Below, piece after piece: positions 1 to 7,885 of a DNA stretch of 43,601 nucleotides. The stretch is from an uncultured bacterium (GTDB taxonomy: Bacteria > Bacillota_I > Bacilli_A > RF39 > UBA660), in the NCBI GenBank assembly GCA_949284575.1, contig CASDWO010000091.1:1-43601 (forward strand), written 5' to 3'. Each line of letters starts with the position of its first letter. The stretch's first letter is position 1. The translations under genes were made by a program, and so were the position numbers. A model generated the notes under the pieces. The model did not search any database. It saw nothing but the letters and a program-made list of their open reading frames with translations, and was not told the origin of the DNA.

Positions 1-329
1 AAAACTTAAAATAAAAGAAGTAAGTCGTTTCCTTCTATACACACTCACTTCCACAATCTCAGATCTTAATAATTTAGAAACTAACTTTCAATTAAGATTT
101 GATGATTAAATTATACACTATTTGTTCTTTGAAATCATTACTTTTTATATATTTTTTTAACACTTTACATGGTGTCTTTTTGTCGTGATTTAAAATATAA
201 ATGTTTGGGAAGAAAAAAATAGGTAAAATTTATTTTTATCAATTTCTACCTATTTTTTATTAATTAATTATTTTTACTCTTTTTTACTGAGAACATTTTA
301 AACGTTATCTTAAATCTTCATTTCATTTA
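1..329. other. Gene-poor left edge
   Basis: No complete gene is visible here. The region holds the terminator described separately at 213-258. On the minus strand a frame with several in-frame GTG codons (around 36-48) runs off the left edge after a TATAAT-like hexamer at 110-115. It would begin with a basic, then hydrophobic N-terminus, so it may be the 5' end of a neighbouring gene, but only about 16 codons are visible. Confidence 0.4.
213..258 (-). terminator. Intrinsic terminator of the kinase-Smr-membrane protein operon
   Basis: A 12-bp perfect stem (AAAAAATAGGTA at 214-225 with TACCTATTTTTT at 247-258) closes a 21-nt loop. On the minus strand the stem is followed directly by a run of T residues. 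It lies 72 bases past the stop of the gene ending at 330 and would end the four-gene transcript coming from 4083. The A/T symmetry means it could also work on the plus strand. Confidence 0.75.
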
Positions 330-1868
330 TTACTTAGCTAAACTATATGTATAACTAGTATCTGGACTAGGTTCTGTATAAATTTCGTTAGTATTAGGAT
401 TATAAACGATATTTTCACCATTTTCCATAGCATTAACTACAACAGTTGCAACTTGTTCATTATATGATTCCATAGGATCAGTGTAACTAACACTAAGTGT
501 AGCATCAGAAACGTTAGTCATATCATAACCTAAAGCTTCAGCATTAAGATTAGGATCAGGTAAAGTTGTAGGAACTTCTTCTGTTACAGGAACTGTTTCT
601 TTTGCTTCTTCTTGAACAACAGGAACTTCTTCAATTACTTCATCTTGATTTTCTGTTTCTTGATATACTTCTTCGCTTTCAACAATATCATAACCGTTGT
701 TATTAGCATTCTCGGTAGGATCAGGTAATGTTTCTACTCCTTCATCATCGAAAGTTAAACTACCGTCAAGAATAGAATCTTCATTACCCTTAAATTCATC
801 ATCTAAAGTAATATTATCTGTTGTTAAATCTTCATCTTTAATTTCATCACCAGGATCAGGTGTTGGATTTACTTCATCTACAGCTGGTGGAGCAACATCA
901 ATAACTTGATCATAGTCTTCTTCATTATCAGGAGTAGATTCAACAGGAGTCTCTTCTTCATAAACGTCTTGATAATTATCTTCTTCTAAAGGTGGTGTTG
1001 AAGTAGGCTCTTCTGGTAATAAAACATCATCAATTGTCATATTAGGATCTTGGAAATCGCTATTTCCTTCAGTAGGTGTTGTAGGAGTATTATTAGTATT
1101 GCTAGAAGATGTATTACTAGAGCTATTAGTACTATTAGAGTTATTTGAACTAGATGAACTACTAGAGCTATTACTTGATGATCTAGTTACATTATTAGAA
1201 GATTTTTTCTTTTCTTTAGCTTTAGCTTCAGCTTCGGCTTCGGCTGCTTTTTTTGCTTCTTCCTTGGCTTTTTCTTCTTTTTCTAATTCAGTATTTAAAG
1301 TATCTTCAGCTTGAGAGCCCATTGCGGTAAGAATATCTCCTCTATTTAAATCACTAACAGCACTAATTGCTTCTTTATTAGCATTATTATCTTTAGAATT
1401 TGAAAGACTCTTAACTAGATTAAAGCCACCAATAGCAAGAGCAACACCAACAACAGATGCTACTAAAGTTTTTTTATTAAATTTAATATTTTTAATTTTT
1501 GCTAAGAATTTATCTTTTAAGTTGTCCTCTTCTTTATCCATTTCAAAAGAAAAGTTTTCATCAGTAGCAAATTCATAAGGTAATTTAAATTCAGGTAATA
1601 TATATCTTTTATAATTTTCATTTAATAAGTTTTTTAAAACTTCCTCATTTTCTAAATTTAAATTAAATTTAACATCATCAAGCAGTTTTTCTTTATTTTC
1701 TTTTGTATAGTTATTACTATTAGCATATTCTAACATTGCTTTCTTAACTAAGGATTCACTTTTAGTAAAATTATATTTAATCTTACCATTTTCCTTTGTT
1801 AGAAAACAATAAATAGTTTTACCACCTTTGGTTTTATAACCGTATACATCAATTACTTCTTTTTTCAT
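330..1868 (-). CDS. Unrecognised membrane-anchored protein with acidic/Pro extracellular stalk
   Basis: I do not recognise a family for this 512-residue protein. The N-terminal ~130 residues look soluble and charged. A single hydrophobic helix follows at about residues 134-153, then an Ala/Glu/Lys coiled-coil-like stretch (about 190-225), a Ser/Asn low-complexity linker (about 227-265), and a long acidic, Thr/Pro-rich region to the C-terminus. There is no N-terminal signal peptide, so the likely topology is N-terminus inside with a long flexible stalk outside. No LPXTG-type sorting signal is present at the C-terminus. It is last in a four-gene operon after PfkB, Smr and another anchored Ser/Asn-linker protein, and starts 12 bases after that gene's stop behind a good GGGGG-type ribosome binding site. 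Role unknown; a cell-envelope linker or stalk protein is an inference from composition only. Confidence 0.75.
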   Translation of the reverse strand: MKKEVIDVYGYKTKGGKTIYCFLTKENGKIKYNFTKSESLVKKAMLEYANSNNYTKENKEKLLDDVKFNLNLENEEVLKNLLNENYKRYILPEFKLPYEFATDENFSFEMDKEEDNLKDKFLAKIKNIKFNKKTLVASVVGVALAIGGFNLVKSLSNSKDNNANKEAISAVSDLNRGDILTAMGSQAEDTLNTELEKEEKAKEEAKKAAEAEAEAKAKEKKKSSNNVTRSSSNSSSSSSSSNNSNSTNSSSNTSSSNTNNTPTTPTEGNSDFQDPNMTIDDVLLPEEPTSTPPLEEDNYQDVYEEETPVESTPDNEEDYDQVIDVAPPAVDEVNPTPDPGDEIKDEDLTTDNITLDDEFKGNEDSILDGSLTFDDEGVETLPDPTENANNNGYDIVESEEVYQETENQDEVIEEVPVVQEEAKETVPVTEEVPTTLPDPNLNAEALGYDMTNVSDATLSVSYTDPMESYNEQVATVVVNAMENGENIVYNPNTNEIYTEPSPDTSYTYSLAK

Positions 1869-1880
1869 TTAAAATCCCCC

Positions 1881-2891
1881 CTATTTTGTATTTCCTGTAT
1901 AAGTATAACCATTATTTAATAATGATTTATCATTATAAGTACTCCATTTTATGTCAGTACTACCAGCATTAATTACAGTTCTTGTTCTATAACTATAATA
2001 ACTTACAAAACCATAAACAGGTTTACCATCTTTTGTTCCTACTTGTTGTTTAATGGTTTCAACTTGAACTTCTCTTAAACAATTAACATCAGTTTTACTA
2101 CACATAATTGAAGTATAATTATCTACATTATGAATCCAACCACTCCATCCACTCCAATTAGATAGAACTGGAGCGACTACTTTACGATATTCATACATAA
2201 CTTTTTTAGATGAATCGTTATTATTAGTAGGTGGAGCTACTGTATTATTATTTGAACTAGATCCTGATTGATTATTAGAATTATTTGCGTTATTATTAGA
2301 AGAACTATTAGAATTATTAGTATCACTTGGATTACTACCATTACTATTATTAGTAGTATCTTCTTGTTTAGTAATGTCTTCTTCTTTCTTTACTTCTTCT
2401 TTATCATCTTTAGTATTATCTTCTACTTTTCTTTCACATAATTCATTTTCACAATAATCATAAGCATTTACTTTTGTTAAAGTATAATCAGATTTCTCAT
2501 TACATTCAAGATTTACTCTAAGAGTATAATCGTTAGAGTCTTTAGTAAGTTCTACATAACTCTTTGTAACATCACATGACTTACCTTCACTATCAGTAAA
2601 AGCTTCTAATAAATTATCATTAACCATATCACGTAAAGTTATTTTATTAGAACTACCTACTTCACTAGGTATCTTATCACCAACATAGTATTTTAACGCA
2701 GCTTCTTCCATAGATGCAATGTTAGCACTAAATACTTTATCAACATTGGTTGTAACTTTACTTTCTTTAGTATCGCCAACAACTTTAGCAACTATCCAAG
2801 CAATTAAAATGATAAAAATAGCAACGATGATTACTTTTAATAAAATATCACGAAGAGGAAATTTTCCTCTTATGTTCTCCTCAGTATACAT
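1881..2891 (-). CDS. Anchored protein with pilin-like N-terminal module
   Basis: The start is set at 2891 (MYTEEN...) because an AAAGGGGG ribosome binding site sits 6-7 bases upstream of it; the ATG at 2921 has no such site. The product is 336 residues. A hydrophobic helix spans about residues 18-37, followed by a compact module at about 60-135 containing EEAALKYY, SCD, SYVELTK and a final L-E-C. The same pattern occurs in the surface protein encoded at 29260-31077. Then come an Asn/Ser/Lys linker (about 155-225) and a C-terminal domain rich in Trp, Tyr and two Cys. The single helix plus helical module with a Cys pair resembles pseudopilin-like architecture, but I cannot assign a family. It is third in the PfkB-Smr operon and is followed by another anchored stalk protein. 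Confidence 0.75.
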   Translation of the reverse strand: MYTEENIRGKFPLRDILLKVIIVAIFIILIAWIVAKVVGDTKESKVTTNVDKVFSANIASMEEAALKYYVGDKIPSEVGSSNKITLRDMVNDNLLEAFTDSEGKSCDVTKSYVELTKDSNDYTLRVNLECNEKSDYTLTKVNAYDYCENELCERKVEDNTKDDKEEVKKEEDITKQEDTTNNSNGSNPSDTNNSNSSSNNNANNSNNQSGSSSNNNTVAPPTNNNDSSKKVMYEYRKVVAPVLSNWSGWSGWIHNVDNYTSIMCSKTDVNCLREVQVETIKQQVGTKDGKPVYGFVSYYSYRTRTVINAGSTDIKWSTYNDKSLLNNGYTYTGNTK

Positions 2892-2933
2892 ATTTTTACC
2901 CCCTTTTGTTAATTTGGCCATATTATACCACTT

Positions 2934-3212
2934 TTACTTAACTTTGTCAAATTTTAATCTTACAACAGTGCAACCTGGATTCATAAAATCAAGATGAAAT
3001 TCTAAAACTCTTTTATCTTTTCTTAAATATTCACTAGTTGCTTTACTTAAAATACCACTACCAATACCATGAATTATAAGCAAATACTCATTTTCTAACT
3101 TATAACAATCATCTATAAATTCATTTATTTTAAAAAGAGCATAGTCTTTATCCATACCATGCAAATCTATTTTCGGATAACTAGATAATATCAATTTCCT
3201 CACTTCTTTCAA
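2934..3212 (-). CDS. Smr-domain protein
   Basis: A small stand-alone Smr (small MutS-related) domain of about 92 residues. The two family signatures are present: the DLHG box near residues 17-20 and an IIHGIGSG box near residues 47-54, followed by the C-terminal RLKF strand. Smr domains are nucleic-acid nicking or binding modules; stand-alone versions are common in Firmicutes. The gene overlaps the end of the PfkB kinase gene by 32 bases, implying translational coupling. The start is uncertain: the longest frame begins with TTG at 3212, but an in-frame GTG at 3203 is equally possible and neither has a clean ribosome binding site. Confidence 0.85.
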   Translation of the reverse strand: MKEVRKLILSSYPKIDLHGMDKDYALFKINEFIDDCYKLENEYLLIIHGIGSGILSKATSEYLRKDKRVLEFHLDFMNPGCTVVRLKFDKVK

Positions 3213-4083
3213 GAACGGCTTTTAATAAAGGAACGGAATTTCTTCCACCAATTCTTAAAGTAGATAAAGCTCCTGTAATATTAGCAAGTCTTAAGCTCTC
3301 TTCAAGAGAATAATTATGGCTAATAAAGTAGGTAAAAGCCCCATGAAAGATATCCCCTGCTCCTGTTGTATCTAAAGCATTAACTTTGATACTAGGAATT
3401 ATTTTATAACTATCTCCTATTTTTGTAAAGCACCCTTTAGCTTCTAAAGTAATAATAACAGTATTATTAAAATCACTAACTAGTTTTTCATGAATCTTAA
3501 TTAATTCATTTATATCGCCATTATAAGGCATATTGGTATAATCTAAGGCAAAGTTCTTAGAACATACTAAATAATCTACATATGGACATAAAGCAACGGT
3601 ATTAGGCTTAAAACTACCGGCATCTATTATTTTAATAGCATCTTTATTATTAGTTAAGACTTCTATACTTTTATCTTTTTCTTCCCCATCTACAAGGATT
3701 ACATCATATTTATTATTGTTAGTAAGACTACATCTTTTAATATCTTTACTTTCACTAGTTAAAATAGTTCTACTAGTAGTAGTTAAATTAGCAATAATAA
3801 AACTAAGCATAGTCCTATAATTAGGGTAAAGTTCTAAATAAGTAGTATCAACATTAACACTATTAAACTCTTCTTTTATTTTCTTACCATAATAGTCATC
3901 TCCAACTACTCCTTGAAAAGCAGTATCACAACCCCATAATGCTAAAAGATAAGCTGCATTACTAGCAGGACCTCCTCCACAAGCTACATAGTCTTTAACA
4001 CGCATTTTTGTGTTTTCAATAGGATAATTATTAACTGTAAATGTTACGTCATAGGAAGCATGACCAATTGTCAAATATTTCAT
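3181..4083 (-). CDS. PfkB-family carbohydrate kinase
   Basis: A 300-residue ribokinase/PfkB-family sugar kinase of normal length. The N-terminal GGGPASNAA box (about 36-44) is the substrate and lid signature, and the C-terminal DTTGAGDIFHG box (about 238-248) supplies the anion hole and the catalytic Asp (D244). The family phosphorylates sugars or nucleosides with ATP in the cytoplasm; the sequence alone does not settle the substrate, and the neighbours (Smr and two anchored proteins) give no pathway. It is the first gene of the operon: an extended -10 box lies 17 bases upstream of the ATG and a GGTGAT ribosome binding site 5 bases upstream. The gene ends in TAG, which shows that TAG is a normal stop in this genome. 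Confidence 0.9.
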   Translation of the reverse strand: MKYLTIGHASYDVTFTVNNYPIENTKMRVKDYVACGGGPASNAAYLLALWGCDTAFQGVVGDDYYGKKIKEEFNSVNVDTTYLELYPNYRTMLSFIIANLTTTSRTILTSESKDIKRCSLTNNNKYDVILVDGEEKDKSIEVLTNNKDAIKIIDAGSFKPNTVALCPYVDYLVCSKNFALDYTNMPYNGDINELIKIHEKLVSDFNNTVIITLEAKGCFTKIGDSYKIIPSIKVNALDTTGAGDIFHGAFTYFISHNYSLEESLRLANITGALSTLRIGGRNSVPLLKAVLERSEEIDII

Positions 4084-4100
4084 ATTATATCACCATAATT

Positions 4101-4109
4101 AGTATATCA
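4101..4109 (-). promoter_or_regulatory. Extended -10 promoter of PfkB operon
   Basis: The minus strand reads TGATATACT, an extended -10 (TGn + TATACT). No good -35 is visible; the upstream DNA is a homopolymer-rich A/T tract. Predicted transcription start falls about 10 bases before the ATG at 4083, so the 5' leader is barely long enough for the GGTGAT ribosome binding site. Confidence 0.6.
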
Positions 4110-4157
4110 TTTTTTTTCTTAAAAAAAAGAAAAAAGACAGATTTTAATGTAAAGATA

Positions 4158-4166
4158 TGTTATAAT
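4158..4166 (+). promoter_or_regulatory. Extended -10 promoter of small anchored protein
   Basis: TGTTATAAT, a perfect extended -10 box. Translation probably starts at the TTG at 4183, preceded by GGTGAT at 4173-4178, so the predicted transcription start coincides with the ribosome binding site. It is divergent from, and about 50 bases from, the PfkB promoter. Confidence 0.65.
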
Positions 4167-4182
4167 TTATCTGGTGATAAGT

Positions 4183-4809
4183 TTGAAAAAAGAAAAAAAG
4201 AAGAAAGAAACAAAAAAACTAACTAAAAAACAAATTATTGGTCTTATAATAATTACGATTATTTTAGGAATTATCTGTTATTTTATCTCTACTGAAATAA
4301 CTAAGTCGATCATTGATTATAATACTTTAAAAAAACAAGAAGAAAGTGAAGACTTTAGTGATTTAATTGAAGCTGACACTATTTCCAATATAACTCTTAA
4401 TGATCTTTTAAATAATTATAATGATATTAGTAATGAAGATATTAAGATTACTGATATAAAGGATAATAGAATAGTTATTGATGATATAGAAATTATCTTT
4501 GATATAGATAGTGATAATGTTAATATTGTAAGTATTAATTTTAAAAAGAAAAATACTAATGCTAAAGAGATAATAAGTAATATGATTATAGCAAGTAATC
4601 CTGATATAACAGAAGATACTACTACTTTAATTTATGATAAGGTATTTGAAACTTTAGGTAATACTACTACAGATAATTCAAAGACATCAGAATTCTTCCA
4701 ATACCAAGGCTTAGAATTTAGTTTAAAAGAATATGATGATGAAGAATATAAATATAGTTTTAGAATTGGAAGAATTATTGAAGAGGAAGAAGAAACAAAA
4801 GAAGAATGA
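4183..4809 (+). CDS. Small single-pass membrane protein, unrecognised
   Basis: One of only two plus-strand genes. The start is placed at TTG 4183 because GGTGAT lies 4 bases upstream; an in-frame GTG at 4174 overlaps that site and is less likely. The 208-residue product has a Lys-rich cytoplasmic N-terminus, a transmembrane helix at about residues 18-38, and an acidic extracellular region rich in Asp, Asn and Ile that ends in a run of Glu. No family is recognised. The gene stands alone between its own promoter and a terminator shared with the convergent nuclease gene. Confidence 0.75.
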   Translation: MKKEKKKKETKKLTKKQIIGLIIITIILGIICYFISTEITKSIIDYNTLKKQEESEDFSDLIEADTISNITLNDLLNNYNDISNEDIKITDIKDNRIVIDDIEIIFDIDSDNVNIVSINFKKKNTNAKEIISNMIIASNPDITEDTTTLIYDKVFETLGNTTTDNSKTSEFFQYQGLEFSLKEYDDEEYKYSFRIGRIIEEEEETKEE

Positions 4810-4832
4810 TATGTGAAATACCATTCTTTTTT
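4803..4832. terminator. Bidirectional terminator between convergent genes
   Basis: AAGAATG...CATTCTT pair with a short loop, flanked by A-rich sequence on the left and a T run on the right. The hairpin starts inside the last codons of the plus-strand gene and ends at the stop codon of the convergent minus-strand nuclease gene, so one compact structure probably serves both. Confidence 0.6.
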
Positions 4833-5655
4833 AAAGTTCACTTTTTAATTTTTCAAGTTCTGTTATACTTAGATTAGTATTTTTAGAAACTACATCTATA
4901 GGTATACCATCTTTAAGAAAGTTTTTAGCAATTAATATTTTTTCTTTTTCTCTTCCTTCTTCAATTCCTTCTACTTTAGCCGTATTTATTAATTTTTTTT
5001 GAATTATTTCTTCTTCATATAAAGCATTAAACTCATCATTTATTCCTAACTTTTCTAATTCACTCACAATATATAAGGCCTCCTTATCTTCACCTGCTAT
5101 TTTTCTTAATTCTTCATAAGACTCTCCTGTAAATAAAGAAATTAATCTAGCATCTTTACTAACTTCATTATAGCTTATTCCTTTAAATTTGTGAAGATAA
5201 ACTTCATAGTCTTTTATCCCTTCTATTACAGTTTTATATTCTATATCTCTAAAATCATATGTTAAGCAGAAAGTTCTTGGATTAATAGGACATAATGAGT
5301 TATTAAAATTTATTTGAATTACTTGCTTTTGTTTATATATTTCTCCTTCTTTAAAATTACTTCCTGCTAATCTAAATAAATAGGAATGATTTTTTATTAA
5401 GGTTGAAGTACTTGGATCTTTATTCATTTCTATTGATATTAAATCATTACCTTTTTTTAGTAGTATATCTAATCTATAATCTTTTATTTTATTTCCACTA
5501 TTCAATTCATTATCATATAAAGTATATCCTTCTATATCAACATCAACAGCATATTTAATTACTCGTCTAAAAAATGAATGAAATCTTTCATTCTTAAACA
5601 TATACTTAAATACTGAATCGGACATTAAACTTATAAATTTTTTCTCTTTTTCCAT
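4831..5655 (-). CDS. Rpn-family PD-(D/E)XK nuclease / putative transposase
   Basis: 274 residues matching the Rpn/PDDEXK_2 family (recombination-promoting nuclease, often labelled transposase). The typical opening (LMSDSVFKYMF...) is followed by the nuclease core RLDILL (D63) and IEMN (E76). The family usually has E-x-Q here, whereas this protein has E-x-N. The C-terminal half is helical and charged and ends in a family-typical repeat-like region. Rpn proteins are DNA endonucleases that spread as accessory genes in gut bacteria, and some act in phage defence. It stands alone with its own promoter and a palindromic operator-like element, and ATTAATTATCTCC on the plus strand shows a good ribosome binding site (GGAGATAAT) before the ATG. 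Confidence 0.85.
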   Translation of the reverse strand: MEKEKKFISLMSDSVFKYMFKNERFHSFFRRVIKYAVDVDIEGYTLYDNELNSGNKIKDYRLDILLKKGNDLISIEMNKDPSTSTLIKNHSYLFRLAGSNFKEGEIYKQKQVIQINFNNSLCPINPRTFCLTYDFRDIEYKTVIEGIKDYEVYLHKFKGISYNEVSKDARLISLFTGESYEELRKIAGEDKEALYIVSELEKLGINDEFNALYEEEIIQKKLINTAKVEGIEEGREKEKILIAKNFLKDGIPIDVVSKNTNLSITELEKLKSEL

Positions 5656-5677
5656 TAATTATCTCCTTTAAATAATT

Positions 5678-5697
5678 ATTACTTTTCGAAAAGTAAT
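5678..5697. promoter_or_regulatory. Perfect 20-bp palindrome at the nuclease gene start
   Basis: ATTACTTTTCGAAAAGTAAT is its own reverse complement over all 20 bases. It lies immediately downstream of the predicted -10 box and covers the predicted transcription start of the Rpn-family gene. It fits a repressor operator for a symmetric dimer; as RNA it could also form an 8-bp 5' hairpin. Confidence 0.65.
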
Positions 5698-5700
5698 TTA

Positions 5701-5730
5701 ACTTTAACATAAAGATAAAAATAATGTAAA
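5701..5730 (-). promoter_or_regulatory. Promoter of Rpn-family nuclease
   Basis: On the minus strand TTTACA (5725-5730), an 18-base spacer and TAAAGT (5701-5706) preceded by TGT, giving an extended -10. The palindrome at 5678-5697 follows directly downstream. Confidence 0.5.
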
Positions 5731-5753
5731 TTGGTGTTATTCTTAGTTCTAAA

Positions 5754-5806
5754 GAAAAAAAACTTAAAAATTAATACTCTATTAAATGAATATTTAACTT
5801 TTAAGT
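5754..5806 (-). terminator. Weak intrinsic terminator after the TasA-like pseudogene
   Basis: ACTTAAAA (5762-5769) pairs with TTTTAAGT (5799-5806), and on the minus strand the stem runs into a T tract (complement of the A run at 5754-5761). It lies about 40 bases past the stop at 5846. The long AT-rich loop makes it weak. Confidence 0.45.
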
Positions 5807-5845
5807 CTATAATATTTTGGATTAAAGAAATTAATACTTTTTATT

Positions 5846-7672
5846 TTAGGCGTTTGGGCTTATTACAAGGTTAGGAACGATGACTATACGTAATGAAGTC
5901 CCATAATATTCTTCTCCAAAACTACCTGCATCATCAAAATCAAATAAGCCTGCATTTTCACTAACATTGAAACCACCACCTTGCACAAGCCAAGGATATA
6001 TTTGATTTACCATATTATGTGAATCACTATACCATCCTGCAGTTTCTGATAAGCCATAACTTAAACATTCGCTATCATTACATGCCATATTAGCATTATC
6101 ACTTGTGTATTTATTATAATATTTAGAATCTAATACTAGTGGATTACTAAATCCAGAAGTACCGGATATATTATTATAGTTTCCCATTACATATTCCCAA
6201 GCTCCACCACTCATATCATATATTCCATAAATATTTCCTGTAGTACTTGCACCTGTTCCTCCAATATTTTGATTATATGTGTATTGACATCCATAATCTT
6301 CATTAGAATTACTTGGACTTCCATAACTACATCCTGTTATATATAAATCACTTTTATTTTGATATACTTCTTTATTCACTCCATTAAAGTTTTCATTTCC
6401 TAACTTTCCATATTTGGATTGTGAAAGATATGTTACTACCGCCCACTCGCTATTTTTCATCATATGAGTATCAACATTACTACTAAATCCATACCTATTT
6501 CCTTCATCATTCATTTTTAAACTTACATTGAAAGCATTACTTACGTTTATACTTCTCCAACTTGTTACATTTGGCTTTATCATTGGGTCAAGTTCTGTTG
6601 TATTTCCTCCTCCATTTGTTGCACTGGGGTTAGAACTACTTGTCTCAAATTTTCCTACCCATATGCCACTTAACTTTTCTTCTCCAAAGGTAAAACCATC
6701 AGGAGTATACCAATCATCATTACTTATTCCTTCACTTACTAGATATTTGGCTGTTCCTCTATCTTTAGTATCAACTGATACAAATTTTATATCTATTTCT
6801 CCTGGTAAGCCCTGCGTTGGTGTTGTATCTAAAAATGTACCTTGTTTTCCATAATAATTAGTACCATCTTCGCTACCAATAGTATAAGAGTATCTTGGTA
6901 TCCATACCCACATTGTTTCTATATCGTCCATATTTATAACTGTTCCAACATCAGCATTTAAATAATTATCTCTTGTTGATGATGATACAGTTACAGCATT
7001 GGCCCATTCTCCTAAATCATAGTTATACCAGTCTTCATTTGATGTATCTGCTTTTACCCAGTCTGTTCCATTGTATGACACTGCGATCATATTACTATCT
7101 AACACTGGAGCATTTGGTTTATTCTTATTTTCTTGACTTACTTCTACTCTTAATTTGCCACTAAATACTTGGTTAGAGTAGTTTCCATCTACATCACTAG
7201 TTATCCATAGGTTTAAGCTATAAGTATTTGTTCCTTTTGCTTCTATAGTTCCACTATCTATTACTCTATTTGGATTACTTCCTGCTGCTGTTAAAAGTGT
7301 TGCTCCCATACTAGTACCATTTTTAGTTAGATTATATTTTAAATACTTATCATCTATTCTTGTATCTGTTTCTCCTATAGTATTATCATCTAAATAGATT
7401 ATCTAATCTACTGCTGTACCACTATTATTTTTTAATTCAAAAGTTGCTGGTGATAAGTTCATACCATCTTCATCACTTAGCCCTATTGCTTTATCTAAAG
7501 TTATTCCTTCACTTGTTTCATTTAATATTAAATCTAGATCTCCTACTTTTACTATTTGTTCTTGTCCTTCTAGTCTTGTTGAAAAGAAAGCATAACTTAC
7601 TAATATTAATAATATAACAAATATTAAAACTCCAACTGCTATTGTTGTAACCTTTTTTAATCTTTCATCCAT
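5846..7672 (-). pseudogene. TasA/camelysin-like surface protein with FGE-like C-terminal domain, broken by one TAG
   Basis: The start at 7672 has a clear AAGGAGC ribosome binding site. The first 89 codons give a signal/anchor helix and the beginning of a TasA/CalY (camelysin)-like beta-sandwich. An in-frame TAG at 7400-7402 then interrupts the gene, and the same frame continues without another stop to 5846. The downstream part completes the sandwich and carries a ~400-residue domain whose GIYDMSGGAWEYVMGN stretch resembles the GN(V)WEW region of formylglycine-generating-enzyme/C-type-lectin-like folds. The paralogue at 35116-36981 has Tyr (DTDYTIYLDD) where this gene has the stop, so one base change explains it. 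TAG is a normal stop elsewhere in the window. The gene is probably inactivated, though a downstream ATG at 7309 or a low level of readthrough cannot be excluded. Normal product would be about 608 residues. Confidence 0.8.
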
Positions 7673-7788
7673 ATCTTAAGCTCCTTATTTATTATCTATT
7701 AAAATATTATCATAAAGTATTAAATAAAGCAATTAAGGAAGCACTACTATTTAGCTTAATAACATTTTATAATTATCAGTCTCTTTAT

Positions 7789-7816
7789 TGATCATTCTAA
7801 TAGATATTAGTGATCA
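7789..7816. repeat. Bulged inverted repeat in intergenic region
   Basis: TGATCA-tt-CTAAT, loop agat, then ATTAG-TGATCA: 11 paired bases with a 2-base bulge. It lies between the virD4 terminator and the TasA-like pseudogene, about 120 bases upstream of the pseudogene start. Function unknown; operator or hairpin are both possible. Confidence 0.4.
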
Positions 7817-7852
7817 TATTTACTTTTGTTCCTTTAGATTAACTGCTTTCCT

Positions 7853-7885
7853 AAAAAAAGAATAAGAGTTAATTCACTCTTATTC
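7853..7885 (-). terminator. Strong terminator closing the T4SS/Tad operon
   Basis: A 10-bp perfect stem (GAATAAGAGT at 7860-7869 with ACTCTTATTC at 7876-7885) with a 6-base loop, followed on the minus strand by seven T residues. The stem overlaps the stop codon and last codons of virD4. It marks the 3' end of the ~25-kb operon. Confidence 0.85.

Noticed and set aside
697-1314. Plus-strand Ser/Leu-rich frames opposite the acidic stalk gene
   Set aside because: They are antisense reflections of a low-complexity region, lack ribosome binding sites and show no protein-like pattern.
4831-5655. Active insertion sequence
   Set aside because: The Rpn family is often called transposase, but no terminal inverted repeats or target duplication bracket the gene; the palindrome is at its promoter only.
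5767-5839. Direct repeat AAATTAATACT downstream of the pseudogene
   Set aside because: Two 11-base AT-rich copies about 60 bases apart are expected by chance in this composition.
7400-7402. TAG read as an amino acid (recoding)
   Set aside because: TAG ends an intact gene at 3181-3183, no recoding signal is visible, and only one gene is affected; a point mutation is simpler.
7764-7775. Plus-strand TATAAT near 7768
   Set aside because: No plus-strand gene follows it, and the region is AT-rich enough for chance matches.
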